Origin: Microbacterium sp. Root61
Lineage (GTDB): Bacteria > Actinomycetota > Actinomycetes > Actinomycetales > Microbacteriaceae
Length of the DNA stretch: 64,000 bases
NCBI RefSeq assembly: GCF_001427525.1
Contig: NZ_LMGU01000001.1
Coordinates: 2,169,116 to 2,233,115, forward strand
Direction: 5' to 3'
Within the stretch, counting starts at the first letter, position 1; the number at the start of each line of letters is the position of its first letter. Below are positions 42,331-50,525 of this stretch, piece by piece. The notes under the pieces were generated by a model, which saw nothing but the letters and a program-made list of their open reading frames with translations, was not told the DNA's origin and did not search any database. The translations under genes were made by a program, and so were the position numbers.

Positions 42331-43496
42331 TGTCCGACGACCTGATCGACATTGACCTCGCCCCTGCGTTCGTGCACGGCGTCGCCGAACTCGAGGCCAC
42401 GCCACTCGGTCTGCTTCCGCATCGACTCCCGGCCTGGGCACGCGCGCAGAACACGGATCCGCAGCTCGCGATGGTGGAGGCGCAGCCCTCCGGAGTGCGC
42501 CTCGCTTTCACTACGGCAGCGACGACCATCGAGCTGGTCACCCATCGCACCGTCCGCACGTACCTCGGACTTCCGCCGCGTCCGGATGGCGTGATCGAAC
42601 TCATCGTCGACGGCCGGCATGTCGCCGACGACGCTACCTCCGGCGGCACGACAATCGCGATCGATATGGCCACCGGCTCGGCGAACACCGCCATAAGCGC
42701 ATCGCATACAACCCGTTTCGATGGGCTCGCCGCGCACGCGAAGGATGTCGAGATCTGGCTGCCCCACAACGAAAACCTCGAACTCGTCTCTCTGCGCGCG
42801 AACGCGGACGCCGCTCCCCTTCCCACTGACGGTCGACCGGTCTGGGTGCATCACGGCAGCTCGATCAGCCACGGCTCCAACGCCACGCACCCGACCGGAA
42901 CCTGGCCGGCCGTCGCGGCGCGCAGCACCGGCGTTGAGCTGGTCAATCTCGGGTTCGGCGGTTCCGCCCTCCTCGACCCGTTCGTCGCGCGCGTGATCCG
43001 CGACGCCGACGCCGACGTGATCAGCCTCAAGCTCGGCATCAACCTCGTGAATCTCGACCTGATGCGCCTCCGTGCATTCGGCCCGGCGGTACACGGTTTC
43101 CTCGACACGATCCGCGAAGGGCATCCGACGACGCCGCTCGTGGTGATCTCGCCGATCTTCTGCGGCATCCATGAGAACACGCCCGGACCGGGAGCGTTCG
43201 ACGTCGGGGCGCTGGCTGTCGGTCAGCTCCGCTTCCACGCGACGGGCGACCCCGCCGAGGCGAGCGCCGGCAAGCTCACACTCACCGTGATCAGAGAAGC
43301 GCTGGAACGCATTGTGAAGGATCGGCGCGAGACTGACACGAACCTGCACTATCTCGACGGGCGGGTGCTCTACGCGGAGACGGATGCCGCCGACTATCCG
43401 CTGCCGGACGAGCTACACCCTGATGCACAGACACATCAGTTCATCGGCAGTCGGTTCGCCGCGTGGATGACTGATTGCGGAATCCTCGCCGACTGA
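42327..43496 (+). CDS. SGNH/GDSL-family hydrolase
   Basis: A 389-residue protein. The N-terminal 165 residues form a beta-rich domain. The SGNH block I then appears as HHGSSISHGSNA, block II glycine in LVNLGFGGSALL, block III asparagine in LKLGINLVN, and block V as LPDELHPDAQTHQ with the catalytic Asp and His. The two-domain arrangement matches acetyl-xylan-esterase-like or GDSL proteins with an added N-terminal module. No signal peptide. The ATG at 42327 (or 42330) overlaps the TetR stop. Probably removes acyl groups from a carbohydrate or antibiotic; substrate unknown. Confidence 0.83.
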   Translation: MMSDDLIDIDLAPAFVHGVAELEATPLGLLPHRLPAWARAQNTDPQLAMVEAQPSGVRLAFTTAATTIELVTHRTVRTYLGLPPRPDGVIELIVDGRHVADDATSGGTTIAIDMATGSANTAISASHTTRFDGLAAHAKDVEIWLPHNENLELVSLRANADAAPLPTDGRPVWVHHGSSISHGSNATHPTGTWPAVAARSTGVELVNLGFGGSALLDPFVARVIRDADADVISLKLGINLVNLDLMRLRAFGPAVHGFLDTIREGHPTTPLVVISPIFCGIHENTPGPGAFDVGALAVGQLRFHATGDPAEASAGKLTLTVIREALERIVKDRRETDTNLHYLDGRVLYAETDAADYPLPDELHPDAQTHQFIGSRFAAWMTDCGILAD

Positions 43497-43556
43497 CTCG
43501 CCGGCCGGTCTCGGGTAGCGCCACTCCCAGCCGGGCCGCGAGGCCAGGTCGGAGAG

Positions 43557-43715
43557 TCAGGCGCCCCGACGAATGTAGCGGAACAGGAACGCGATGATCG
43601 CTAGTACCACGATGACGATGCCGATCCACAACAGGAACTTCGCCGCTTCGACGAAGACCCCGAGAAGCAGGAGCACGAGTCCGACAACGAGCAGGATGAG
43701 GGCGAGCGCGGTCAT
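43557..43715 (-). CDS. Small hydrophobic membrane protein
   Basis: A 52-residue protein with two closely spaced hydrophobic segments (MTALALILLVVGLVLLLLG and LLWIGIVIVVLAIIAFLF) and a basic end (RYIRRGA). It resembles the short two-helix proteins common in Actinobacteria, but I cannot name a family. No close gene on the same strand. Codon use and the amphipathic tail support coding. Confidence 0.6.
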   Translation of the reverse strand: MTALALILLVVGLVLLLLGVFVEAAKFLLWIGIVIVVLAIIAFLFRYIRRGA

Positions 43716-43745
43716 AACCCGAGACTGCTACCAGGCAAGGCAAAA

Positions 43746-43940
43746 GTCGAGGGGGTTGACATCGACCCGCACGATACGGAGCTCGCACGGGCCGCGACAC
43801 TCGCGGCATCGTTCGGGAGGTTCGAAGTGCCGATGGAGATCGTCGGTCCTCCCGAGCTCACATCCGCGTTCGCCACTCTCGCCGAGCGATATGCACAGAC
43901 CAGCAAGACTGGCCCTCCCCACAGTGAATCGCCCGTTTGA
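43746..43940 (+). pseudogene. C-terminal relic, possibly of a WYL-domain regulator
   Basis: A plus-strand frame without a usable start ends at TGA 43940 and encodes VDIDPHDTELARAATLAASF and FEVPMEIVGPPELTSAFATL. That looks like the end of WYL-type HTH regulators, where a phrase such as VEVLGPPELR precedes a final helix. Upstream the frame runs into the antisense of the small membrane protein. Probably a gene remnant; identification is tentative. Confidence 0.4.
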
Positions 43941-44007
43941 CGGATCCGTTTGTGCGATTCATAGCATCACGGTGACGGACAGGTCCGCCCACGCTTCTGT
44001 GCCCTGA

Positions 44008-44532
44008 TTACACGCGGGAGAAGCCGTCATCGTGCCAATACGTGGCGATCTCGGACGTCCGCCGCAAGATCGTGTCGTGTGTCGGCTGTGCCGGCCAAAG
44101 ATACAGCGCGTAGCGATCCGGTGCCGGGTTCGTCTCGTCGGCGGTGTCCTGCGCTCTGCCGGCATCCATGGCCGTGGCGCACCATCGTGCACGGTAGTTG
44201 ACCGAGGCAAGCGGAAATGTGATGGAAGGATCTGATGCCCATCCAGACAGAGACGCAAAGAGGCCGTTCGGATAGAAGTCAACCTCCACGACTTCTTCCC
44301 AATCCCCCAGCTCCGGCGCGACATCGGCAAGCACCACCTGCACGCGCACCTGCCCGGTGTGAAGTCCAGTAATCAGGAACAGGGCGCCATCCCGAGCCGC
44401 ACCGCACAATCCGTTCGTTTGGCCGACGAATGCTTCGCGCGGATCCGACACCGATGTTTCACCGGTGGTGAGCTGCATTTGCGCATAGGAACTCCACACC
44501 ATCCCGTCGAACACCACAGTCATGCCCTCCAT
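44008..44532 (-). CDS. Hypothetical protein
   Basis: A 174-residue soluble protein. The N-terminal half is beta-rich (MVWSSYAQMQLTTGE, GALFLITGLHTGQVRVQVVL), and the second half has RARWCATAMDAGRAQD and a tryptophan-rich end DRYALYLWPAQPTHD. Similar sequences occur as uncharacterised actinobacterial proteins; the SYAQ and LITGLHTG pattern loosely recalls ComJ-like beta proteins, but I would not assign that. Start ATG 44532 or ATG 44523; GGAGG lies too close for either to be certain. Confidence 0.7.
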   Translation of the reverse strand: MEGMTVVFDGMVWSSYAQMQLTTGETSVSDPREAFVGQTNGLCGAARDGALFLITGLHTGQVRVQVVLADVAPELGDWEEVVEVDFYPNGLFASLSGWASDPSITFPLASVNYRARWCATAMDAGRAQDTADETNPAPDRYALYLWPAQPTHDTILRRTSEIATYWHDDGFSRV

Positions 44533-44768
44533 GTTGGCAGCATGAATGCGAAGCCCATTTGATCGGTGCAGGTATCCCGGTACTTGAGGGCCTCGCTGAC
44601 ATCGACCGCGACATCATCGATCGCGGAATGCACCCACAGCCGTTGCGAGTCGGACCATCGTCGCGTCGATGGGTCAGAGCATGGTCTTCCGCGCCGAAAC
44701 CTAGAGACGCATCTTCCGACTACAGCCGCGATTGTGTGATCGCCCCACGGCCGAAGTGAACCACCAAT
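44533..44768. other. Intergenic region after the hexosaminidase gene
   Basis: No coding frame stands out. A weak dyad GCGAT/ATCGC at 44728-44743 lies 26 bases past the hexosaminidase stop and could help termination, but the stem is only five bases and no T-run follows. Confidence 0.3.
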
Positions 44769-47741
44769 TCAGGGGCCGCCGTAGACGTTGAAGTCCCACA
44801 GCGAGTACCCGTAGCCCGTGCCTCGCTCGGTGCCGTACATCCGGACGTATCGACCTGTCGCGCTCAGTCCTGTGATCTGGTCGACTCCACCGTCTCCGGT
44901 CGTCGTTGAGTAGACATCGGTCCATGTCGTACCGTCGGAGGACACCTGCACTTGGTAGGACTTACTGAACGCCGACTCCCAGTTGAGGCGGACACCGTTG
45001 ATCGACATCGATGTACCGAGGTCGACCTGAATCCATGTCGGGTCCACGTACTCGCTGCCCCAACGCGTCGCCGGATCGCCATCGAACGCCTTCGAGGCGG
45101 CGCGGTCCGGGTTGGAACTCTTCACCGACGATGCCGTAGCCATCTTTCCCACTGCGAGATCCGCCGGGCTGCCATATACGTTGAAGTCGAACAGGGAGTA
45201 CCCGAAGGTCGTCCCGCGCTCGGTGCCATACATGCGCACGTACCGGCCGGTCGCAGAGAGTCCGGCGATCTCGTCGACTCCACCGTCGCCGGTCGTGGTC
45301 GAGTAGACGTCGGTCCAGGTGGTGCCATCGGATGACACCTGTATCTTGTAGGACTTGCCGTACGCGGACTCCCAGTTCAGCCGAACCCCGCTGATCGCCA
45401 CCGACTGTCCCAGATCGACTTGAACCCAGGTCGGGTCTGCGTATTCGCTCCCCCACCGGGTCGCGCTGTCTCCGTCGAAGGCTTTGGATGCGACTCGGTC
45501 GGGGTTCGCGTTCTTCACGGACGACGCCGTGGCTGTCTTTCCGGCCGCAAGATCGACGGGGGTTCCAACCGCATACGTGCCATAAAGGGCGGCGACCTCA
45601 AGAGCCGTGAGCTTCTCGGCGTAGATGAGAAGGTCATCGAGCACTCCACCGAAAGACCGCCGTCCGCCGATTCCGCCGAGCGGCAATGGGATCTGCTGAG
45701 CGATACTGTCGACCAGCACGCCGTCGGCGTACAAAGACGTGCCCCCAGAGTCTGAGGTGATGGTCACGTGCGCCCACGTGTTGAGTGGTGCCGTGTAGGC
45801 CAGCGTGTAGTTCGCCCCACCATAGGTGCTGATTCCGAAACGATTGGCGGTACCGGACTGTTCGACCTTGATGGCGTGGTCCATGTCGCGCAGCAGGACC
45901 GTGTTCGTCGAATTCGCTGTGCGCTTGATCCAGAAGGCCGTGCTCCAAGCGCCCGCGATCCGGTACCCGCCGAGATTCAGTGATTGCGATGCTGCCGCAC
46001 CGAACCCGAGTCCGTTCCCATCACGACCCGCAACGGGGTAGTTGGGCGTGAAGATCCACCCGTTGCCGTGGAGAGTCCCGACGGAATCGGCCAGGCTCAG
46101 TTTCCAGTAACCCGGGTAGTGTGTGGCCGCCGTCGGCGTGTACGTCGAATTGAAGTCGTAGGCATGGATGGGCTGTCCGTCCGTCGTCTCGGGCACGGAC
46201 GGGAGCGCGGCAACGCCGGGGGCGCGCCCGATCGCGCCTATGAGGCTGGAGAAGGTCGCGAAGGTTGCCCCGGCAGCAGCCGTGTTCCAGGTTCGTTCGG
46301 CGAGTTCTTCCCGGCGTCCGTCGAACATGTCGATGAAGTAGTCGGTCTCGCTGAAGAAGAGGTCGTCTCCCCACATGGCCAGAACTTGCCCGAAGTTGTT
46401 CGCGTGTGCCGGTGGCGTCCACGCGTAGATGTCGCCGCGCGGCACGACTTTGCCTTCAAAGTCGCTGGGCGAGATGTAGAAGCGATCGTACGGTCCCGAC
46501 TTGTACGCGCTGTCGACGACCTGGTAGCCGAGTGAACGCATGGACGCTGCAACGGATTCCGCGCCGAAGTTCATGATCAGCACGTCGGTGCCGGGGCGAA
46601 TTCTCGTGTTGTTGACCCAGATCATCGCCGTCTTGTCCCGCGCTTCGACGGTCGCTTTCAGGGAGGCGATGTACTCCTCCTGAAGGTCGTCGATCGTCTC
46701 CCCGGCTCCCAGTTGGGAAGTGAGGTAGGAACAGCTGGCGAGACTCGTCGGAACTTCATCGTTGCCGAGATGGATGTACGGCCCGCTGAACCACGGGATG
46801 AACTCGTCCAGCAGATCCTGGAACCAAGTCACGACGGCGGGATCGGTGAAATCGATCGTGGACGGGTCGCCGCACTGGCTGGCGAGCGACCGGTCGATGC
46901 CCCCGAGCCCGGCGATCGGCTGCATCTTCGTCGGGTTCTGCACTTCGGGGACGATCGTGACGTGGTAGTCGGCTGCGACCTCCTCGATCGCGGCGATGTC
47001 GGCCTGCGTGTACCGCTGGCCGGGGTCCGTGGGCGCCGCGGCTGCGTAGTCAGGTGAGTAGAGCCGGAACGCATTGGCCTGATTGAACATCAGCTGGATG
47101 ACATTGAGCTTGCTCCACGCAGCGCGACGGATCTCGTCCTGGATGTCTTCGACACTCATGTAGCGACGCGACACGTCGAAGTGCTCGGCGCGATACGTCA
47201 AGTCTGGCCAGTCGCGGATCTCGCCCTGTGGGAATACCGTGGATGGCGCCGCCTGCCGGAGCACCTGGAGCAGTGATTGGGCTCCGTAGAAGATGCCGTC
47301 GGTGGCGGGAGCGGAGATGGCGATTCGGTCGGTCGCGCTCAGCTCATACCCCTCATCGCCGAGTGTTGCGTCCGCGGCCAGGGCGAGCGTGATGTCGCCC
47401 GCAGTGCTTGTAGCGCTCTCGACGACGGGGAGGTCGAGGGAGGTGACCAGCTCGAGATCGTCCCTGATGCGCTGGGCAGTCTCACGGAGGGTGCGCAGAG
47501 AACCGAGCAGTGCCGGAGTTCCGGCCGCTGCATCATCGGCTGTCGCGGGGTCGACCACGATCCGGGAGGACGAAGAGAGACTTACCGCCCCTGTCCCGCC
47601 GGTCCATTCCTGGATGCGTGGAACCGTCAGCGGAGAGGTATTTGCGGCGACTGCGGCAGGAACCGCGCCGAACAGGGCGACAGCCGTCGCTCCGGCGGCC
47701 ATCGATGCAATGAGAGCGAAACGGCGGCGGTATCGGCGCAT
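44769..47741 (-). CDS. Secreted GH20 beta-N-acetylhexosaminidase with laminin-G and two discoidin domains
   Basis: A 990-residue secreted enzyme. A signal peptide (basic start, hydrophobic core, AVAANTS near residue 34) is followed by a GH20b-type domain and the GH20 barrel. The catalytic Asp-Glu pair is D328-E329 in HLGNDEVP. A laminin-G/concanavalin-like domain lies at about 640-725, and two F5/8 type C (discoidin) domains at 730-860 and 861-990 are nearly identical. GH20 enzymes release terminal GlcNAc or GalNAc; in this operon the natural target is GlcNAc in peptidoglycan or chitin fragments. It begins one base after the MurQ-kinase stop, with GAAGGA eight bases upstream. Confidence 0.9.
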   Translation of the reverse strand: MRRYRRRFALIASMAAGATAVALFGAVPAAVAANTSPLTVPRIQEWTGGTGAVSLSSSSRIVVDPATADDAAAGTPALLGSLRTLRETAQRIRDDLELVTSLDLPVVESATSTAGDITLALAADATLGDEGYELSATDRIAISAPATDGIFYGAQSLLQVLRQAAPSTVFPQGEIRDWPDLTYRAEHFDVSRRYMSVEDIQDEIRRAAWSKLNVIQLMFNQANAFRLYSPDYAAAAPTDPGQRYTQADIAAIEEVAADYHVTIVPEVQNPTKMQPIAGLGGIDRSLASQCGDPSTIDFTDPAVVTWFQDLLDEFIPWFSGPYIHLGNDEVPTSLASCSYLTSQLGAGETIDDLQEEYIASLKATVEARDKTAMIWVNNTRIRPGTDVLIMNFGAESVAASMRSLGYQVVDSAYKSGPYDRFYISPSDFEGKVVPRGDIYAWTPPAHANNFGQVLAMWGDDLFFSETDYFIDMFDGRREELAERTWNTAAAGATFATFSSLIGAIGRAPGVAALPSVPETTDGQPIHAYDFNSTYTPTAATHYPGYWKLSLADSVGTLHGNGWIFTPNYPVAGRDGNGLGFGAAASQSLNLGGYRIAGAWSTAFWIKRTANSTNTVLLRDMDHAIKVEQSGTANRFGISTYGGANYTLAYTAPLNTWAHVTITSDSGGTSLYADGVLVDSIAQQIPLPLGGIGGRRSFGGVLDDLLIYAEKLTALEVAALYGTYAVGTPVDLAAGKTATASSVKNANPDRVASKAFDGDSATRWGSEYADPTWVQVDLGQSVAISGVRLNWESAYGKSYKIQVSSDGTTWTDVYSTTTGDGGVDEIAGLSATGRYVRMYGTERGTTFGYSLFDFNVYGSPADLAVGKMATASSVKSSNPDRAASKAFDGDPATRWGSEYVDPTWIQVDLGTSMSINGVRLNWESAFSKSYQVQVSSDGTTWTDVYSTTTGDGGVDQITGLSATGRYVRMYGTERGTGYGYSLWDFNVYGGP
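44772..45554. repeat. Tandem duplication of the discoidin-domain coding sequence
   Basis: 44772-45161 and 45162-45554 encode domains of 130 and 131 residues that share long identical stretches such as SSDGTTWTDVYSTTTGDGG and SATGRYVRMYGTERG. The DNA has diverged at synonymous sites, so the duplication is established rather than recent. Confidence 0.75.
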
Positions 47742-47742
47742 G

Positions 47743-49623
47743 TCACATTCCTTCGGCAAAGGTATCGAGTTGGGTCCAGAGAATCGGTGAGAGTTGCCCG
47801 GCGCGCAAGGCTCGTGCGAGCATGGCCGCACCGAACGCCGGACTCGCCAAAGTAGGTTCGAGATCGATGCGGTCTTCGAGCCGGACACGGAGCGGAGATC
47901 CCGGTCGCATAAGACCCCCGACTGCGGCTGTGGGTCCATCGATGTCCGCAATTGCGGCGGAGAGAGTCCCGGCGAGCGCTTCGGCCGCCGCATCCAGGAT
48001 CGCCGAGGCGACCGTGTCGCCCTCCTCGGCCGCTGCCACGACATCGGGCACGAAGGATGCGAGGACGGCCGAACGGTCCTGGCCGCCGTAGAGCCGTGCG
48101 ATGAGCTGTTCTACGTCCCCGAAGCGGGAGCGCAGCGCTTCGGCGAGCAACGGCGAATCGAGCTCGCGGCCGGCTCGATCCGCGGTCGCGGCCTCGAGGG
48201 CGCGGCGGCCGATCCATGCACCGGAGCCATGGTCCCCGAGAAGATGACCGAGTCCGTCAACGCGTCGCAAGACGGTGTCGAGGTCGGTCCCCAAGGCGAT
48301 CGCGCCGGTGCCGGCGGCGAGGACGGCACCCGACCTGAGTCCGACCGCACCGACGAATGCCGGGACGATGTCCGACGCGATCGACACCGACCGCGCGCCC
48401 GTCACGGCACGCACGAGCTCGGCCACTTCCGACGCGCCTCCGCGGAAGTAGGTGGCTCCCGCGAGTCCGACCACGACGGCGTCGACGTCGACGCCGAGAC
48501 CGTCTTGGCGCAACACGCCCATTCTCTGTCGAAGGTCGTCGAGTACGGAGTCGACCTCCACAGCGGCCCCGCTGATGCTGGGCCGCGAGCGGCCGCCGTC
48601 ATCCTCGGCGGCGTCCTGACCCTGGAGGACGGCCAGGCGGAACCCGCTTGCGCCGATGTCCACGCCGACCCAGCTCGACCCGGGGGTGCGAGGACGTTCC
48701 TTGACCCGCCCGCTCTGGACCGCGGCGCGAACGTCCCCATGCTCCTCGAGGAGGTGGGCGCGCGCCGTTACCGCATCTGATCCGGTCAGCAGCATGACCA
48801 GCGCCGCCTTGGTATCGCCGGCGGCCTCGTGGAGCGCTTCTGTCGCCGCAGCATCGGACGCGCCCGATGCCTCGCGAAGCAGCCGGATGACTCGCCGTCG
48901 CAGCTTCTTGTTGGTGGGCACGACATCGATCATCAGGTTGGAGTACGTTCGTCCCAGTCTGACCATCAGCGCGGTCGAGAATGAATGAAGAACGAGCTTC
49001 TGGGCTGTTCCAGCTTTCATCCGTGTCGACCCGGTCACGACCTCGGGTCCGGTCTCGACGCACAAGTGCACGTCTGCGTGTTCCGCGATCGACGCATCCG
49101 GGTTACAAGTGATGGCGACCGTGCGAGCGCCGAGAGACCGCGCCTCGCGCAACGCCGCCGAGACGTAGGGCGTCCGGCCCGAGGCCGCGAGACCGAAGAC
49201 GACATCCATCGGCCCCACGCTGTCGCGGGCTTCCTGGGCGCCGGCCTCTTCGCTGTCTTCGGCATCCTCGACGGCCTCGCTCATCGCCCTGTCGCCGCCG
49301 GCCATATGCGCGACGACGAGGTCGCGCGAGATGCCGTAGGTGGGGGGTACCTCGGCAGCATCGAGAACGCCGAAGCGACCGGACGTCCCGGCACCGAAGT
49401 AGTGGATGCGACCCCGCGCTTCGATTGCTCGAACGGCGTGGTCGACCACACCGGCAAGCGCCGGAAGCAGCGCGCGCACCGCCGCAGGAACCGTCGCGTC
49501 CTCGTCGTTGATCAGAGCGAGAAGGTCTTGGCTCGTCATCCGGTCGATCTCTGTCGAACGTAGCGACCGCCGCTCCGTGGGTGGCGGCGCCGGTGCGGGC
49601 GAGATGAGCTGATCCACCGTCAC
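47743..49623 (-). CDS. Fusion: N-acetylmuramic acid 6-phosphate etherase (MurQ) plus BadF/NagK-type sugar kinase
   Basis: A 626-residue two-domain protein. Residues 1-300 are MurQ: the SIS-type motif FGAGTSGRFGVLDAAEVPP with the conserved Glu near 91, the phosphate loop LAASGRTPYV, and the signature TGPEVVTGSTRMKAGTAQK. Residues 318-610 are an ASKHA kinase of the BadF/BadG or NagK group: GVDIGASGFRLAV phosphate-1, DIVPAFVGAVG, AGTGAIALGTD phosphate-2 and GGLMRPGSP. The kinase would make MurNAc-6-phosphate and the etherase would remove D-lactate to give GlcNAc-6-phosphate in one polypeptide. The ATG overlaps the RpiR stop by four bases. Domain calls are firm; kinase specificity is inferred. 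Confidence 0.9.
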   Translation of the reverse strand: MTVDQLISPAPAPPPTERRSLRSTEIDRMTSQDLLALINDEDATVPAAVRALLPALAGVVDHAVRAIEARGRIHYFGAGTSGRFGVLDAAEVPPTYGISRDLVVAHMAGGDRAMSEAVEDAEDSEEAGAQEARDSVGPMDVVFGLAASGRTPYVSAALREARSLGARTVAITCNPDASIAEHADVHLCVETGPEVVTGSTRMKAGTAQKLVLHSFSTALMVRLGRTYSNLMIDVVPTNKKLRRRVIRLLREASGASDAAATEALHEAAGDTKAALVMLLTGSDAVTARAHLLEEHGDVRAAVQSGRVKERPRTPGSSWVGVDIGASGFRLAVLQGQDAAEDDGGRSRPSISGAAVEVDSVLDDLRQRMGVLRQDGLGVDVDAVVVGLAGATYFRGGASEVAELVRAVTGARSVSIASDIVPAFVGAVGLRSGAVLAAGTGAIALGTDLDTVLRRVDGLGHLLGDHGSGAWIGRRALEAATADRAGRELDSPLLAEALRSRFGDVEQLIARLYGGQDRSAVLASFVPDVVAAAEEGDTVASAILDAAAEALAGTLSAAIADIDGPTAAVGGLMRPGSPLRVRLEDRIDLEPTLASPAFGAAMLARALRAGQLSPILWTQLDTFAEGM

Positions 49624-50525
49624 TTGCTCCGTTCCGAACCGATGACGTGGTGCGAGACCGCGTCGTGCATCTTGTCGGCGGCATTCACTGAAGCGTCGAA
49701 GCGACGGTGGGCGAGCAGCACGAAGATGGCGTCGACCACCGCAAGCTGCGCCATCCGTGAGGCCACCCCACCGCTTCGGAAGCGAAGTTCCCGCGCGGCG
49801 GTGAGGAGGACGTGACTTGCAGCTCGGGCAACCGGTGAGGCGGGGTCTGAAGTGACGGCGATCGTCGTCGCGCCCTGGAGTCGCGCAGCGTTGAGGACGT
49901 CGAAGACCTCCTTCGCGCGACCGGAATGGCTGAAGGCCAGGACGACATCCTGCTCCCCCAGCAGCGTCGATGCCATCAGTGCACCGTGCACGTCATGGAC
50001 GACCGTAGCGCCGCAGTCCGACAGGGTCAGCTTGGTCGCCGCGTCGATCGCGGCAGTTGCAGACGAAGCCACGCCGAAGGTCAGGATGCGCCGTGCCGAC
50101 GCGATCCGCTCCACTGCCGCGGACAGTACATCGGTGTCCAGCTGAGCGAGGGTGAGCTCTACGGCACGAGTGTCGGCGTACGACACCTTGCGCAGGATCT
50201 CGGAGATGGGGTCTCCAGGATCGATGTCGCCGAGCATCGCCATCCCGCCCTCGGCTTCCTCGTCTCCGCGGCGACGTTCTGCGGAGACGGCCAGGCGCAG
50301 TCGCAGGTGCGAGTAGCCTCGCAGCCCCATGGTGCGGCAGAACCGGGTGACTGTCGCCTCGGAGCTTCCGGAGGCGATCGCGAGCTGGCCGATCGATTTC
50401 TCCGAAGCTGCGGCGGGGTCTTCGAGGATCGTCTCGGCGATTGCGCGCTCTGCCGTCGATAGCGAGTCCAAACGCATGGCGATCAGCTCGACCAGATCGG
50501 GAGTGGTTGCTGTGTCTGTCGTCAT
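49620..50525 (-). CDS. RpiR/MurR-family transcriptional regulator
   Basis: A 301-residue protein. The N-terminal RpiR helix-turn-helix has AIASGSSEATVTRFCRTMGL. The C-terminal SIS sugar-phosphate domain has ILTFGVASSATAAID and VLAFSHSGRAKEVFD. MurR of E. coli, of the same family, represses murQP and responds to MurNAc-6-phosphate. Here the gene sits inside the operon with 4-base overlaps on both sides, and the palindrome at 56690-56724 is the obvious operator. Effector and sense of control are inferred from MurR. Confidence 0.88.
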   Translation of the reverse strand: MTTDTATTPDLVELIAMRLDSLSTAERAIAETILEDPAAASEKSIGQLAIASGSSEATVTRFCRTMGLRGYSHLRLRLAVSAERRRGDEEAEGGMAMLGDIDPGDPISEILRKVSYADTRAVELTLAQLDTDVLSAAVERIASARRILTFGVASSATAAIDAATKLTLSDCGATVVHDVHGALMASTLLGEQDVVLAFSHSGRAKEVFDVLNAARLQGATTIAVTSDPASPVARAASHVLLTAARELRFRSGGVASRMAQLAVVDAIFVLLAHRRFDASVNAADKMHDAVSHHVIGSERSK

